Below, piece after piece: positions 45,651-53,939 of a stretch of 64,000 nt of DNA. The position numbers and the translations under genes were made by a program. Numbering within the stretch: position 1 is the first letter of the stretch; every line of letters begins with the position of its first letter. Under the pieces are notes generated by a model that was not told the DNA's origin, did no database searches, and was given only the letters and a program-made list of their open reading frames with translations. This DNA comes from Filimonas sp. GTDB taxonomy: Bacteria > Bacteroidota > Bacteroidia > Chitinophagales > Chitinophagaceae. Where the stretch lies: positions 1-64,000 of the forward strand of contig JAFKHH010000024.1 in assembly GCA_017306865.1 (NCBI GenBank). Direction: 5' to 3'.

Positions 45651-46814
45651 CTATTCTGCTTTTAAGACCACAACACCATGCGCTGCTATAGTAAATATTT
45701 GTGATTCGCCCATTTTGCCAAGGTCTTTATGTTGCCATAGATCTCTTAAAGACGCATTTTTCTGAATGCCTGCTTTTGCTGCTGTTAATGTTACTTGTGT
45801 TTCTTTGTTACTGCGATTTAGCAGTGTAATAGCTTTCGCTTTATTGCCTGGATTGCCCAACGGCTTTATCCAAAGTTCAATATCATTTTCTTTTGATACT
45901 CGCATAGCCTGTTTAAAGCCCTTGTCCTGGTTTAGTGCAATAATCTCTTTGTTAGTCAATATTTCCAGTGTTTCTTTCGACATATTGCGTAAGTCATTAC
46001 CCGCAAGCAGGGGAGAGTTCATAATGCACCACATAGAGAAATGTGTTTTATCTTCTTCGTATGTCATACCACGACCCACTTGTAACATGTCCATATCATT
46101 ATAATGACCGGCAGAGGAATATTTAGCCAGATCAGCATTAAGGTCTATAATCTTAAGTATTGATGCAAACGTAGCACGTATGTCTCCGGATATACGCCAG
46201 GAATCAGCTTTTTTAATCACCCATTCACCGGGAAACTGCCAGCGGCATACATTGAAGATGATGTTAGGGCTTGTTGCCCTTACCGTATCTATAATAGCAG
46301 TGTAAGTAGTAGCCTCATCCAGTTTTTGTTGTTCCGCGCCACACCAGTCTACCTTCAGGAAATCAAATTTCCATTCCTTAAAAAACAAACTGCAATCCTG
46401 CTTAATGTGTCCGTATATACCAACGCCTATACCATTTGCATCCTTGTTCCACATAGAGCCGCAGGTATTTTTGCCTGCATCTGTATATATACCTGCTTTC
46501 AGTTTTTTGCTATGGATATAAGCTGTTAAAGACGCCATGCCCGATGGAAATTTTTTAGCGTCAGCATAAAGTTTACCATTCGCATCACGCCCGCCAAAGT
46601 AGCCATCATCAATATTAATAAAACGATACCCCGCATCGTACATCCCGGATGTGATCATTGCATCTGCCTGTTCACGGATTATTTTCTCGTCTATATTGAT
46701 CTGAAAATTATTCCAACTGCTCCATCCCATAATAGGCGCTTTGGACTTTTGTGCAAAGAGCAGGTTTGTTGCTGCGATCAGTAATACCAGCAGCAGTGTT
46801 GCTTGTTTTTTCAT
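45651..46814 (-). CDS. GH27 alpha-galactosidase, secreted
   Basis: From the ATG at 46814 the protein is 387 residues with a signal peptide ending LLFAQ. GH27 hallmarks follow: PIMGWSSWNNF, NIDDGYF, GIYTDAGKNTCG, the nucleophile Asp in FLKVDWCG, and the acid/base Asp in SWRISGDI. A C-terminal beta domain ends in IAAHGVVVLKAE. The enzyme releases terminal alpha-galactose from oligo- or polysaccharides in the periplasm or outside. The frame is open to 46910, but the later ATG starts the leader. It lies upstream of SusC on the same strand with a 500-base repeat-bearing gap. Confidence 0.94.
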   Translation of the reverse strand: MKKQATLLLVLLIAATNLLFAQKSKAPIMGWSSWNNFQINIDEKIIREQADAMITSGMYDAGYRFINIDDGYFGGRDANGKLYADAKKFPSGMASLTAYIHSKKLKAGIYTDAGKNTCGSMWNKDANGIGVGIYGHIKQDCSLFFKEWKFDFLKVDWCGAEQQKLDEATTYTAIIDTVRATSPNIIFNVCRWQFPGEWVIKKADSWRISGDIRATFASILKIIDLNADLAKYSSAGHYNDMDMLQVGRGMTYEEDKTHFSMWCIMNSPLLAGNDLRNMSKETLEILTNKEIIALNQDKGFKQAMRVSKENDIELWIKPLGNPGNKAKAITLLNRSNKETQVTLTAAKAGIQKNASLRDLWQHKDLGKMGESQIFTIAAHGVVVLKAE

Positions 46815-47643
46815 TGAGTTATTTGTTATAATATATTGTTCCCGGCTGCATAGCCCTGGGCTGCATCGTTGCGTCGCAGTCCGTTCATCAGTTGTACTAC
46901 TATTGAGCAATATATCGAAATTGTATCATGCCTGCAACGACAATCGTTTGCGTGGATTTTTCTGTTTCAGCGTCGTTTCCGCCGCGTAGCCCAATGTCAT
47001 TAAGTTAACCACAAGGTTCACAATGGTAACACAAAGAACAAAAGTATAAAAACATTGAAGCAACTTTATCATCCTGGTCTCCGACCTATTGTGTACCCAC
47101 ATCTTTTATCACCAAGTTGCATACCTACGGCATGCGAGAGAACCCGATAATATATACTACCAATATCTGATCCCTACGGGATCATAACCCGATTACATAA
47201 AAGTCTTCGCTAGCGCAGGCCTCCCGGCCTGTGCTGTATTGTTACTAAACCATACCTACATAAAAGTTTTACAAAAAATAAGCGTAACGATACGCAAATA
47301 TTAGTAACATGTAGACACAGGCCGGGAGGCCTGCGCCAATAGAGAGAGAACCCGATAATATATATACTACCAATATCCGATCCCTACGGGATCATAACCC
47401 GATTCCATAAAAGTCTTTGTATCTGAAACGCAGATCCCGTAGGGATCAAACATTGGTAGCTTCCCCAATACACAGGCTTCGGCATGCCGTAGGTATGCGA
47501 CCTATTTCTCCTGCTACCTGTTTTAAAAAGTGTAATGATTGTAATACTTGTGATCTCAAGAGAGCCGGAGGCTCGGCAGAATGGTAGCCATGAATAATAA
47601 TAAGAAAAGAGCCGCAGAGCGGCGACAGAATCCATCCAAAGCC

Positions 47644-47667
47644 CCGGCGCGTGTCCTCACGCGCCGG
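47644..47667. repeat. Perfect 10-bp hairpin, loop TCCT
   Basis: Arms CCGGCGCGTG and CACGCGCCGG enclose TCCT. It lies eight bases from a second hairpin whose loop is the complement, AGGA. Confidence 0.9.
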
Positions 47668-47674
47668 TTGGTAA

Positions 47675-47698
47675 CTGGTTCGTGAGGACACGAACCAG
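47675..47698. repeat. Perfect 10-bp hairpin, loop AGGA
   Basis: Arms CTGGTTCGTG and CACGAACCAG enclose AGGA. The same hairpin with loop AAGA recurs at 58400-58423, followed in both places by GGCGA. Confidence 0.9.
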
Positions 47699-47756
47699 GG
47701 CGACAAAGATGTGGGTACACAGTAGAGCTTAGTACCGGTGTAACGGAGATTACTGT

Positions 47757-48626
47757 TTACAGCGCATTTAGTATCGCTGTATAATAATCCATTCCGTGTT
47801 TTTTATCTATCACTATTACCTCCACACCATTTGCCCTCAGCAGATCCAGTTTAAAACCCGCATCTGCTTCATACGCTTTCGGTATATAGTAGCATATTTT
47901 GTTGCGGATGTTTATCTTTTTGTCATAGTAAAGCAGCCTTGCCCTGTACGTGATCAACCACCACAAATCTATTTCTACAAAGTCTAGCGTCAACCCGATG
48001 ATGTGAATGTCTTTCATGAAAAAGAGATCTACCCATGAGTTGATCTGCTTAATACCTTTTGGTGTCCTCATACGCATATACAGCGACTTCTTTTCTATTT
48101 GATCGCTTTTGTAGTCAGGTACAGCCACTACATAGTTGCGGATCTTTTGCAGTTGCCCGCAATAGTGATCATAACCCAGGTTAATGCTTTGAGGCGATTT
48201 ACAATCACCATGTACATGCCAGTAAGAAATGTTGTCCAGGTTATACCTGCGGAAAATGCTGTACGTATTTTCAGTTATAATACTGTCATTCTTCTTCGGC
48301 GTTTGTCCCTCCAGTAAAAACTCGTAATTAGCCGTCATGATGTGTGCCGGTGCAATTTTCCTTATCAGTGCATGAATATCATTACCGGCAATGTCAGATA
48401 CTTTTTCTCCAATAAACTTTTTTAGTTCTGTTTCCTTTGCAAAACGCTTGCGTTTAATCGCATTCAGGAAGATCTCTTCATAAAACAGCGGGAAAGGCTT
48501 AGATGCGTGTTTATGGATTGTTGAGTCCTTGCAAAAGTCTATGATCTGGTCAAGCAATTCAGACCACTTGATGCCCTGGGACATTGCATTTACACCATTG
48601 CCAACCAGGAGGGCTATGTCTTTCAT
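47757..48626 (-). CDS. SIR2-like domain protein, stand-alone
   Basis: The 289-residue protein has SIR2-fold motifs: LLVGNGVNA (residues 7-14, the NAD-binding loop, GNG in place of GAGxS), MTANYEFLLE with N100 (equivalent to TTNYD), WHVHGD with H137/H139 (catalytic His region), and IIGLTLDFVEIDLWWLI (210-225). SIR2-like proteins of this SIR2_2/DSR type in bacteria are often NAD-consuming effectors of antiphage defence, usually with a partner. None is adjacent: the next gene is an unrelated lipoprotein and the other side is repeat DNA. A defence role is inference. No signal peptide is present. Confidence 0.75.
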   Translation of the reverse strand: MKDIALLVGNGVNAMSQGIKWSELLDQIIDFCKDSTIHKHASKPFPLFYEEIFLNAIKRKRFAKETELKKFIGEKVSDIAGNDIHALIRKIAPAHIMTANYEFLLEGQTPKKNDSIITENTYSIFRRYNLDNISYWHVHGDCKSPQSINLGYDHYCGQLQKIRNYVVAVPDYKSDQIEKKSLYMRMRTPKGIKQINSWVDLFFMKDIHIIGLTLDFVEIDLWWLITYRARLLYYDKKINIRNKICYYIPKAYEADAGFKLDLLRANGVEVIVIDKKHGMDYYTAILNAL

Positions 48627-48657
48627 TTAAAATGGATTTAGTTGAAAGCATGAAAAT

Positions 48658-48694
48658 AAAAAAGAACAGGCGTAGAATACACCTGTTCTTTTTT
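48658..48694 (-). terminator. Terminator after the DUF1254 gene pair, possibly bidirectional
   Basis: A perfect 13-bp stem AAAAAAGAACAGG/CCTGTTCTTTTTT encloses an 11-base loop. A/T runs on both sides allow function in either direction. It is 39 bases past the stop of the minus-strand DUF1254/DUF1214 gene and insulates the SIR2-like gene from read-through. Confidence 0.88.
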
Positions 48695-48732
48695 AAAATC
48701 GAAATTTATTTAGAGAATGCCCTTGCTGTATT

Positions 48733-50184
48733 TTATTTCACCTCCTCCGGGTCACCCATTTTCCATACTTTATCAAAGAAAGCTTTTTCCGGGCCATAGA
48801 AACGTGCCATTATTTCAAAGCCGTGTTTAGGATCTGTAGGTGTCCAGTTGCTCTCTTTGCCATCCGGCGCCTTAGGGCCGAAATAAAGATCAATGGAGCC
48901 ATCTGCATTTTTTTGAAGTCCTGGTGTAGTTGATGCACGGCTGAAGTAAGGCATGCCCTGCATTACACCATGCGTTTCCCTGTTATAGGCTGTAACAGAC
49001 CAATACAATGTTATAGGTACATTGGCAGGAAGATGCAGACGATACAGCTTTGAACCATCCAGGTTTTGACCTGTGTTATCTTTCAGGTTTACCAGGTAGA
49101 ACTGTCCTGCGCCCAAATGTTTTGCACTGAAGTAAGCTATAGAGAATATAATAGCCCTGCCATCTATAGGATAAGAGTTAGGATCTGCATAGTCTGTAAC
49201 AACAGCGTTTCTTATTTCCATTCTTGCAGGTAAAGCCCAATGTGTATTGTCATAAAACGGCGGTACAAACAGTGTTTCGTATTGTTCGTTGATCCACTTA
49301 TGCGCATCTGCAATAGCCGCTTCCAGTATTTCTTTTGTACGTGCATCGGGGTTGAATGTTTTGCCTTTTTCTATACCAATTGTTTTAAGCGGATCTATCA
49401 TAGCCTTATCTCTTGTAAGCCAGGGTTCTCTCTGCACAAAACTATTCAGTCGTTCAAAGAACTGTATGTTATAAGGAATAGTATTGCCAAATGGTACATT
49501 CAGTAAATCTACAAATGTTGTTTGCGGTGGATTCGATGCCTGGGCATACGGGTAGATCTTTACTCTTTTACCATATTCAATTGCCCGTGCTACATCATCC
49601 TTATCACCAGTAGTAAGATTGGAACGCAACACCGCATATCCGGTATATATGGAAGACGGCATAGGGAAATATCCTTTAGGCACCGGGTCTTTGTAACCCG
49701 GAGGTAGGATGAGGTATTTACCACCTTTACCTTTATCCAAGCCTGCAGGGCCAACATCTTCTATTGCAGTTTGCCAGCTATCATCTACGCTGCCTGTAAT
49801 AGATGAGTTGCCTTCTGCCGGAGGTATCTCTAAAACGACTGGTCCTTTACGTGTATCGTAAAATGGATTGATATAAATTACATCTGTGTTTGGCGTTAAT
49901 GTCTGATTGTTTGAATTGAGAAGCCCTGACCAATATACCACCTGGTTATAATCGCCTTTTGCCTGGAACAGGCTTGCCTGCATCAATTCTGTATTTACAG
50001 CAGCCATGCCCCATATTACAGCATTGAATGCCCGGGAGTAAATAGCTTGTTCATTTGGGCTGGTTGCTTTAAATGTGAGTGATTTCGATTGAGTGCTGTC
50101 TGCCGTTTGTACATTGCCGTTTTTGTTTTGTCCGCAGGCAAACAAAAGCAACAATGGCCCCAGCAGTAAAAATTTTGTTTTCAT
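48733..50184 (-). CDS. DUF1254/DUF1214 lipoprotein, copy 2
   Basis: The 483-residue protein has lipobox LLFACG (Cys17). The DUF1254 region (about 45-170) includes AVIWGMAAVNTELMQ, TPNTDVIYINPFYD and GPVVLEIP. The DUF1214 C-terminal part (about 360-470) includes PITLYWSVTAYNRET, DGSIDLYFGPKAPDGKESNW and FEIMARFYGPEKAFFDKVW. The biochemical role of this family is unknown. It is 16 bases downstream of a paralogue with the same domain order, so the two arose by tandem duplication and are co-transcribed. It is probably periplasmic or outer-membrane anchored. Confidence 0.9.
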   Translation of the reverse strand: MKTKFLLLGPLLLLFACGQNKNGNVQTADSTQSKSLTFKATSPNEQAIYSRAFNAVIWGMAAVNTELMQASLFQAKGDYNQVVYWSGLLNSNNQTLTPNTDVIYINPFYDTRKGPVVLEIPPAEGNSSITGSVDDSWQTAIEDVGPAGLDKGKGGKYLILPPGYKDPVPKGYFPMPSSIYTGYAVLRSNLTTGDKDDVARAIEYGKRVKIYPYAQASNPPQTTFVDLLNVPFGNTIPYNIQFFERLNSFVQREPWLTRDKAMIDPLKTIGIEKGKTFNPDARTKEILEAAIADAHKWINEQYETLFVPPFYDNTHWALPARMEIRNAVVTDYADPNSYPIDGRAIIFSIAYFSAKHLGAGQFYLVNLKDNTGQNLDGSKLYRLHLPANVPITLYWSVTAYNRETHGVMQGMPYFSRASTTPGLQKNADGSIDLYFGPKAPDGKESNWTPTDPKHGFEIMARFYGPEKAFFDKVWKMGDPEEVK

Positions 50185-50200
50185 TTCGTTTTATTTATTG

Positions 50201-51679
50201 TTATTGTACTACTTCAAAATCACCAGGCTTCCATGTGCCGTCAAATGCTGCCTGATCGGGGCCATAAATACGTATGTATGCAAACCAGCCTTTGCCCGGT
50301 ATGGTTTTTATCCATTGTTTTTCTTTTCCTGCGGGAGCCTTAGGCCCAAAGTACAGGTCTATTGGTGCATCTTTTGGCAAGTCTTTCAATTCAAACATAG
50401 AACGCAGCGCCGCATATCCCTGGTCGGTTATTATCTGGCTTCTTGTTTCTGCGTCATAAATTGTTACTGACCAGAATAGTTTGGCGGGAACAGGTTGTGG
50501 CATGGTTAGCTTATAGGTGTTGCCTCCATCTACATATGCACCGGTTTTATCACGCAGGCCCAGCCAGTACAATGAGCCCTGGCCTGCCTGTCTTCTAAAC
50601 ATGGCGGGCGATGCACCTATGGCCTGGTAAAACCATACTTCTCTTGCATCCATATCTACATATGATGGTGTATCAAAATCTCCGTTTTCGGGCCTTAGGC
50701 CAACCCATTCCCAGCGACGGTCATTCCATACTACACGGTCTGGTCTGCGGTCTGCAAATGATTGCACACGCATTTGTGCATTGCCTATTTTGGCTGCTTT
50801 TTCCAGGATGTCTTTCATACGCGCATCAGGACTGAATGGTTTTCCCTTTACAATACCTAATACAGCCAGATCGCCATAATAATTTCGATAGCCCTCGTAA
50901 GCAGGCTCCCTGTCTATCACCTTCGCCAATACTTCCCAGTACTTAATATTATTTTCCCATTCCAGCGGCGTCGTATTTTGTGGTTTGCCCGTAAGGTCGA
51001 GCCACTGAATAGCCGGTGCAGCAGGATTATTCAATGGATAAAATTTGATTGTTTTAATACGTTCCATAGCAGCTTGTACATCGCCTCCTACAGGTAGTGA
51101 GCGTACACCAACAGTAAGGTTATTTGATGATGCCTTCCAAACGTGATATCCGGAAGGAATATTGCCTTTGTATCCCGGCGGCAAGATCAGGTGTTTGCCT
51201 CCCTTTCCTGCATCTGGGCCGGGAATGCCCATGTCTGCTACCCAGCGCTGGTTTACGTCCATCGCTACTACGATCAGTGGCCCGGCGGGTAAGTCTATTA
51301 CATAAGGGCCGCCCGACAGGTCCAGCAACAGCGGGCCATAAGGGGTATCAGAGTTTAGCGTAAAACCTATTTGCTGAGGTTTGGTATCCAGTGTACCGGA
51401 TGTATTATTAGGATGCACATTTATGGCAAGGTTGCCCTGCAAAATGGCTTCACCTGATACAGTCGCATAAAAAAACTTGTATGCCTGTATTGCCCGGTTC
51501 AGGTCAGCATCATCGTATGCTTTTTTTATGGTAGCTTCTGTAGGGTAGCCGCCTACAAACTCATACCCGGCAATGTTTTGATTGCTGGTGGAATCGGATG
51601 AAGACTTGTTTGCAGAAGGCTGGTTATTGCACGCTGCGAGCAATAGTGCAGGCCACAATGCAAGATGTTTGATGTTCAT
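50201..51679 (-). CDS. DUF1254/DUF1214 lipoprotein, copy 1
   Basis: The 492-residue protein has lipobox LLLAAC (Cys17). The same architecture as the next gene is seen: DUF1254 with LNSDTPYGPLLLDLSGGPYVIDLP and GKGGKHLILPPGYKG, then DUF1214 with AKLFWSVTIYDAETRS, APIDLYFGPKAPAGKEKQW and IRIYGPDQAAFDGTWKPGDFEVVQ. The two copies share landmark motifs but have diverged widely elsewhere. It is the first gene of the pair. The GntR gene diverges from it across 240 bases that include the twin palindromes. Confidence 0.9.
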   Translation of the reverse strand: MNIKHLALWPALLLAACNNQPSANKSSSDSTSNQNIAGYEFVGGYPTEATIKKAYDDADLNRAIQAYKFFYATVSGEAILQGNLAINVHPNNTSGTLDTKPQQIGFTLNSDTPYGPLLLDLSGGPYVIDLPAGPLIVVAMDVNQRWVADMGIPGPDAGKGGKHLILPPGYKGNIPSGYHVWKASSNNLTVGVRSLPVGGDVQAAMERIKTIKFYPLNNPAAPAIQWLDLTGKPQNTTPLEWENNIKYWEVLAKVIDREPAYEGYRNYYGDLAVLGIVKGKPFSPDARMKDILEKAAKIGNAQMRVQSFADRRPDRVVWNDRRWEWVGLRPENGDFDTPSYVDMDAREVWFYQAIGASPAMFRRQAGQGSLYWLGLRDKTGAYVDGGNTYKLTMPQPVPAKLFWSVTIYDAETRSQIITDQGYAALRSMFELKDLPKDAPIDLYFGPKAPAGKEKQWIKTIPGKGWFAYIRIYGPDQAAFDGTWKPGDFEVVQ

Positions 51680-51860
51680 GGTTGCAGACGTATTTATTGT
51701 TTGTAATATCTTAAGACACTATGGAGCACCTGCTTCCGCCAATAGTGTAGTTATTTTTTTAGGTAAAAGAATAGTGCAGGCGAAGCGGGAGTGTAAATTT
51801 TCTGCTTCACTAATTGTATGTCTTTTAGCGCCTTGGGTTCTTTGCGCCTGTTATTTTTTA

Positions 51861-51875
51861 AAACATCTGATGTTT
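51861..51875. promoter_or_regulatory. Palindromic operator 1 upstream of the GntR gene
   Basis: AAACATCTGATGTTT is a perfect palindrome apart from its centre base. It is exactly 40 bases upstream of an almost identical site. It lies where the -33 region of the promoter at 51891 would be. Confidence 0.8.
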
Positions 51876-51890
51876 GGAGCATTCTTTTCC

Positions 51891-51898
51891 TACTTTTG
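51891..51898 (+). promoter_or_regulatory. Bacteroidota -7 box of the GntR-TauE operon
   Basis: TACTTTTG matches TAnnTTTG and lies between the two palindromes, 25 bases before the ATG at 51923. No good TTG -33 element at ideal spacing is seen. Confidence 0.55.
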
Positions 51899-51900
51899 CT

Positions 51901-51915
51901 AAACATCAGATGTTT
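51901..51915. promoter_or_regulatory. Palindromic operator 2 upstream of the GntR gene
   Basis: AAACATCAGATGTTT overlaps the expected transcription start and ends seven bases before the ATG. With operator 1 it fits a GntR/FadR repressor bound at two sites on the same DNA face. Confidence 0.8.
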
Positions 51916-51922
51916 GAGGTTT

Positions 51923-52591
51923 ATGGCAAAAAGAGAAAAATTAGCCGACCAGGTCATTGCAAAATTGCAGGAACGCATTTCCATGGGTAAATGGAAAAAG
52001 GGAGATAAAATACCTGCGGAACCGGAGTTGATGGAGCAATTCAAAGTAGGGCGTTCTACTATACGGGAGGCAATTAAGACCATGGCAAATGCCGGCGTGC
52101 TGCACGTGCAGCAAGGTTCAGGCACATTTGTAAATGAAATGGTGCAATCAGCAGAATCATTGGAACAGCGGCTCAGGCGTGCCCGGCAGGAAGAACTTAA
52201 CCAGGTGCGTGTGCTGCTGGAATATGAGATCATTCGCCTGGCTGTAACACACCGTACACAGAAAAATATCCGCGATATGAAACATGCGCTCGATGCACGT
52301 ATCAAGGCAATAGACGCCAAAGATTATACGGCCTCTATAGATGCGGATATAGTTTTTCACACCACGCTGGCAACAGCCAGCCACAATAGTGTGCTTGCTG
52401 ATCTGTATGCAAGTTTTACACATGTATTACGTAATTCTTTTCAACAGCGTGATGCCGGCAGTGTGGTACAGTTTAGAAAAACACATGCACTGCATGAGCG
52501 GTTATTACAGGCTATTGCAGACAAGCGGGAAAGTGTGGCGATTGAATGTCTCGATGCTTTATTACAGAACAATTTAATTCGTGCTAAATGA
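51923..52591 (+). CDS. GntR/FadR-family repressor
   Basis: From the ATG at 51923 the protein is 222 residues: GntR winged helix (about 1-75, KGDKIPAEPELMEQFKVGRSTIREAIKTM, GVLHVQQGSGTFV) and an FCD/FadR-type helical ligand domain (about 90-215) with Asp/His metal-site candidates in DADIVFHTTL and THALHERLL. The frame is open to 51818, but that would start upstream of the promoter and both operators. Its stop overlaps the TauE start (ATGA), so it controls its own operon. The ligand is probably a carboxylate or sulfonate, by family inference. Confidence 0.92.
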   Translation: MAKREKLADQVIAKLQERISMGKWKKGDKIPAEPELMEQFKVGRSTIREAIKTMANAGVLHVQQGSGTFVNEMVQSAESLEQRLRRARQEELNQVRVLLEYEIIRLAVTHRTQKNIRDMKHALDARIKAIDAKDYTASIDADIVFHTTLATASHNSVLADLYASFTHVLRNSFQQRDAGSVVQFRKTHALHERLLQAIADKRESVAIECLDALLQNNLIRAK

Positions 52592-53421
52592 CAGTTTTAG
52601 TTTTTACACTCATCTTATTTGTGGGCGCCTATGCCGCAGGATTGATCGGGTCTCTTACAGGTCTTGGCGGTGGCGTAGTTATCATTCCATTGCTCAGCGT
52701 CTTCTTAGGTATAGATATTCACTATGCGATTGGTGCAGCGCTGGTTTCCGTTATTGCTACTTCCTCCGGGTCTGCAGCAGCTTACGTGCGCGAAGGTATT
52801 ACCAATATGCGTATTGGCATGTTCCTGGAGATAGCTACAACCATTGGTGCAGTAGTAGGCGCATTGGTGGCGACCATTGCACCTACGCACTTTATTGCTG
52901 TATTGTTTGGTTGTATTCTTATTTTTTCTGCCATGAATTCATTGCGGAAAAAAGCAGTGCATGTGCTGCCGGAGTCCAGCCCGCTAGCAAAGAAATTAAA
53001 GTTGTATGGCAGTTACCCTACTGCATCAGGTGTAGTGCATTATGGCACAAAGAACGTTGCAGGTGGATTTGTAATGATGATCGTAGCGGGTGTATTATCC
53101 GGTTTACTGGGTATAGGCTCCGGTGCATTAAAAGTGATAGCGATGGATAACATTATGCGCATACCATTCAAAGTGTCTACCACTACCAGCAATTTTATGA
53201 TGGGCGTTACCGCTACTGCAAGTGCGGTTGTGTATTTGCAACGTGGCTATGTGCAGCCGGGTATCTGTATGCCTGTTGTGATTGGGGTGCTGTTAGGTGC
53301 ATTGACTGGGTCGCGTATCCTGATCAGATCTTCGCCGGAAAAACTGAAAGTGTTTTTTGCGATCGTGATCACGCTACTAGCCTTGCAAATGATCTACAAC
53401 GGCATAACCGGTAAGATCTAA
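52588..53421 (+). CDS. TauE/SafE-family anion permease
   Basis: The 277-residue protein has about eight membrane helices in two halves, each opening with a Gly-rich family motif: GLIGSLTGLGGGVVIIPLL (about 16-34) and VLSGLLGIGSGALKVIAM (about 170-187). Characterised members export sulfite, sulfoacetate or related organic anions through the inner membrane. The start overlaps the GntR stop, and a DUF1634 gene follows at 24 bases, a recurring partner. Substrate is not fixed by sequence. Confidence 0.92.
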   Translation: MTVLVFTLILFVGAYAAGLIGSLTGLGGGVVIIPLLSVFLGIDIHYAIGAALVSVIATSSGSAAAYVREGITNMRIGMFLEIATTIGAVVGALVATIAPTHFIAVLFGCILIFSAMNSLRKKAVHVLPESSPLAKKLKLYGSYPTASGVVHYGTKNVAGGFVMMIVAGVLSGLLGIGSGALKVIAMDNIMRIPFKVSTTTSNFMMGVTATASAVVYLQRGYVQPGICMPVVIGVLLGALTGSRILIRSSPEKLKVFFAIVITLLALQMIYNGITGKI

Positions 53422-53445
53422 TCATTCATTGTACAAAAAAGTATT

Positions 53446-53838
53446 ATGGAAAAAACGAAACAAGCTCTTAAAGACAAAGACCTGCAATATATCATAGGAA
53501 ATCTTTTACGCTGGGGCGTATGGTCATCTATGACCATCGCTATTATTGGCGGTATTATTTATTTATCCCGTCACGGGCATGAGACGGTTTATTATCCAAA
53601 GTTTGAAGAGCAGGACAGGAGTATGCTCACTATTTTAGGTGACATGTTCCGCGGGCTTGCTGACGGGCATGGCAGAGCGCTGATTATGCTGGGCATTATA
53701 CTCTTGTTTGCAACACCGGTAATGCGTGTTATTTTTTCGCTGATCGGGTTTGCTGTAGAAAAAGACAGGATGTATGTAGTGATCACGCTAATCGTGCTGC
53801 TGATCATTTTTGTAAGCGTGAGAGGTGGTTTAGGATAG
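53446..53838 (+). CDS. DUF1634 membrane protein
   Basis: The 130-residue protein has three helices (about 20-42, 78-97 and 108-126), with LLRWGVWSSMTIAIIGGIIYL and HGRALIMLGIILLFATPVMRVIFSLIGFAVEKD characteristic of DUF1634. Genes of this family commonly neighbour TauE/SafE permeases, as here, and the product may be a small accessory subunit. It is the last gene of the GntR-TauE operon. Confidence 0.9.
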   Translation: MEKTKQALKDKDLQYIIGNLLRWGVWSSMTIAIIGGIIYLSRHGHETVYYPKFEEQDRSMLTILGDMFRGLADGHGRALIMLGIILLFATPVMRVIFSLIGFAVEKDRMYVVITLIVLLIIFVSVRGGLG

Positions 53839-53872
53839 CGGGCCGGTGATAGGGAAATAAAAGAAACGGGTT

Positions 53873-53912
53873 GAATGTTACGTAACAGATACGCGAACAC
53901 ACAACCCGTTTC
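53873..53912. terminator. Inverted repeat between convergent genes
   Basis: Perfect 11-bp arms GAAACGGGTTG and CAACCCGTTTC with an 18-base loop lie between the DUF1634 gene and a convergent lipoprotein gene. There is no T tract directly after the stem, so a terminator role is likely but not certain. Confidence 0.5.
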
Positions 53913-53939
53913 CGGTAAATTATATAACCCGGTATTTTT

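Larger units (their letters stand above)
46815..47756. repeat. 940-bp gene-free block of palindromes and direct/inverted repeats
   Basis: No gene is seen. Direct repeats 47136-47209 and 47344-47419 each contain the palindrome GATCCCTACGGGATC. Inverted copies of a GC-rich word (47213-47234 and 47316-47337: GCGCAGGCC, GGCCTG arms) lie between them. Further palindromes are at 47119-47135, 47433-47447, 47482-47498, 47562-47574, 47644-47667 and 47675-47698. Part of the block recurs near 58348-58425. The left edge should include the GH27 promoter. Confidence 0.85.

Noticed and set aside
47136-47419. CRISPR array or IS ends formed by the direct repeats
   Set aside because: There are only two copies 208 bases apart with structured DNA between them, no cas genes and no transposase.
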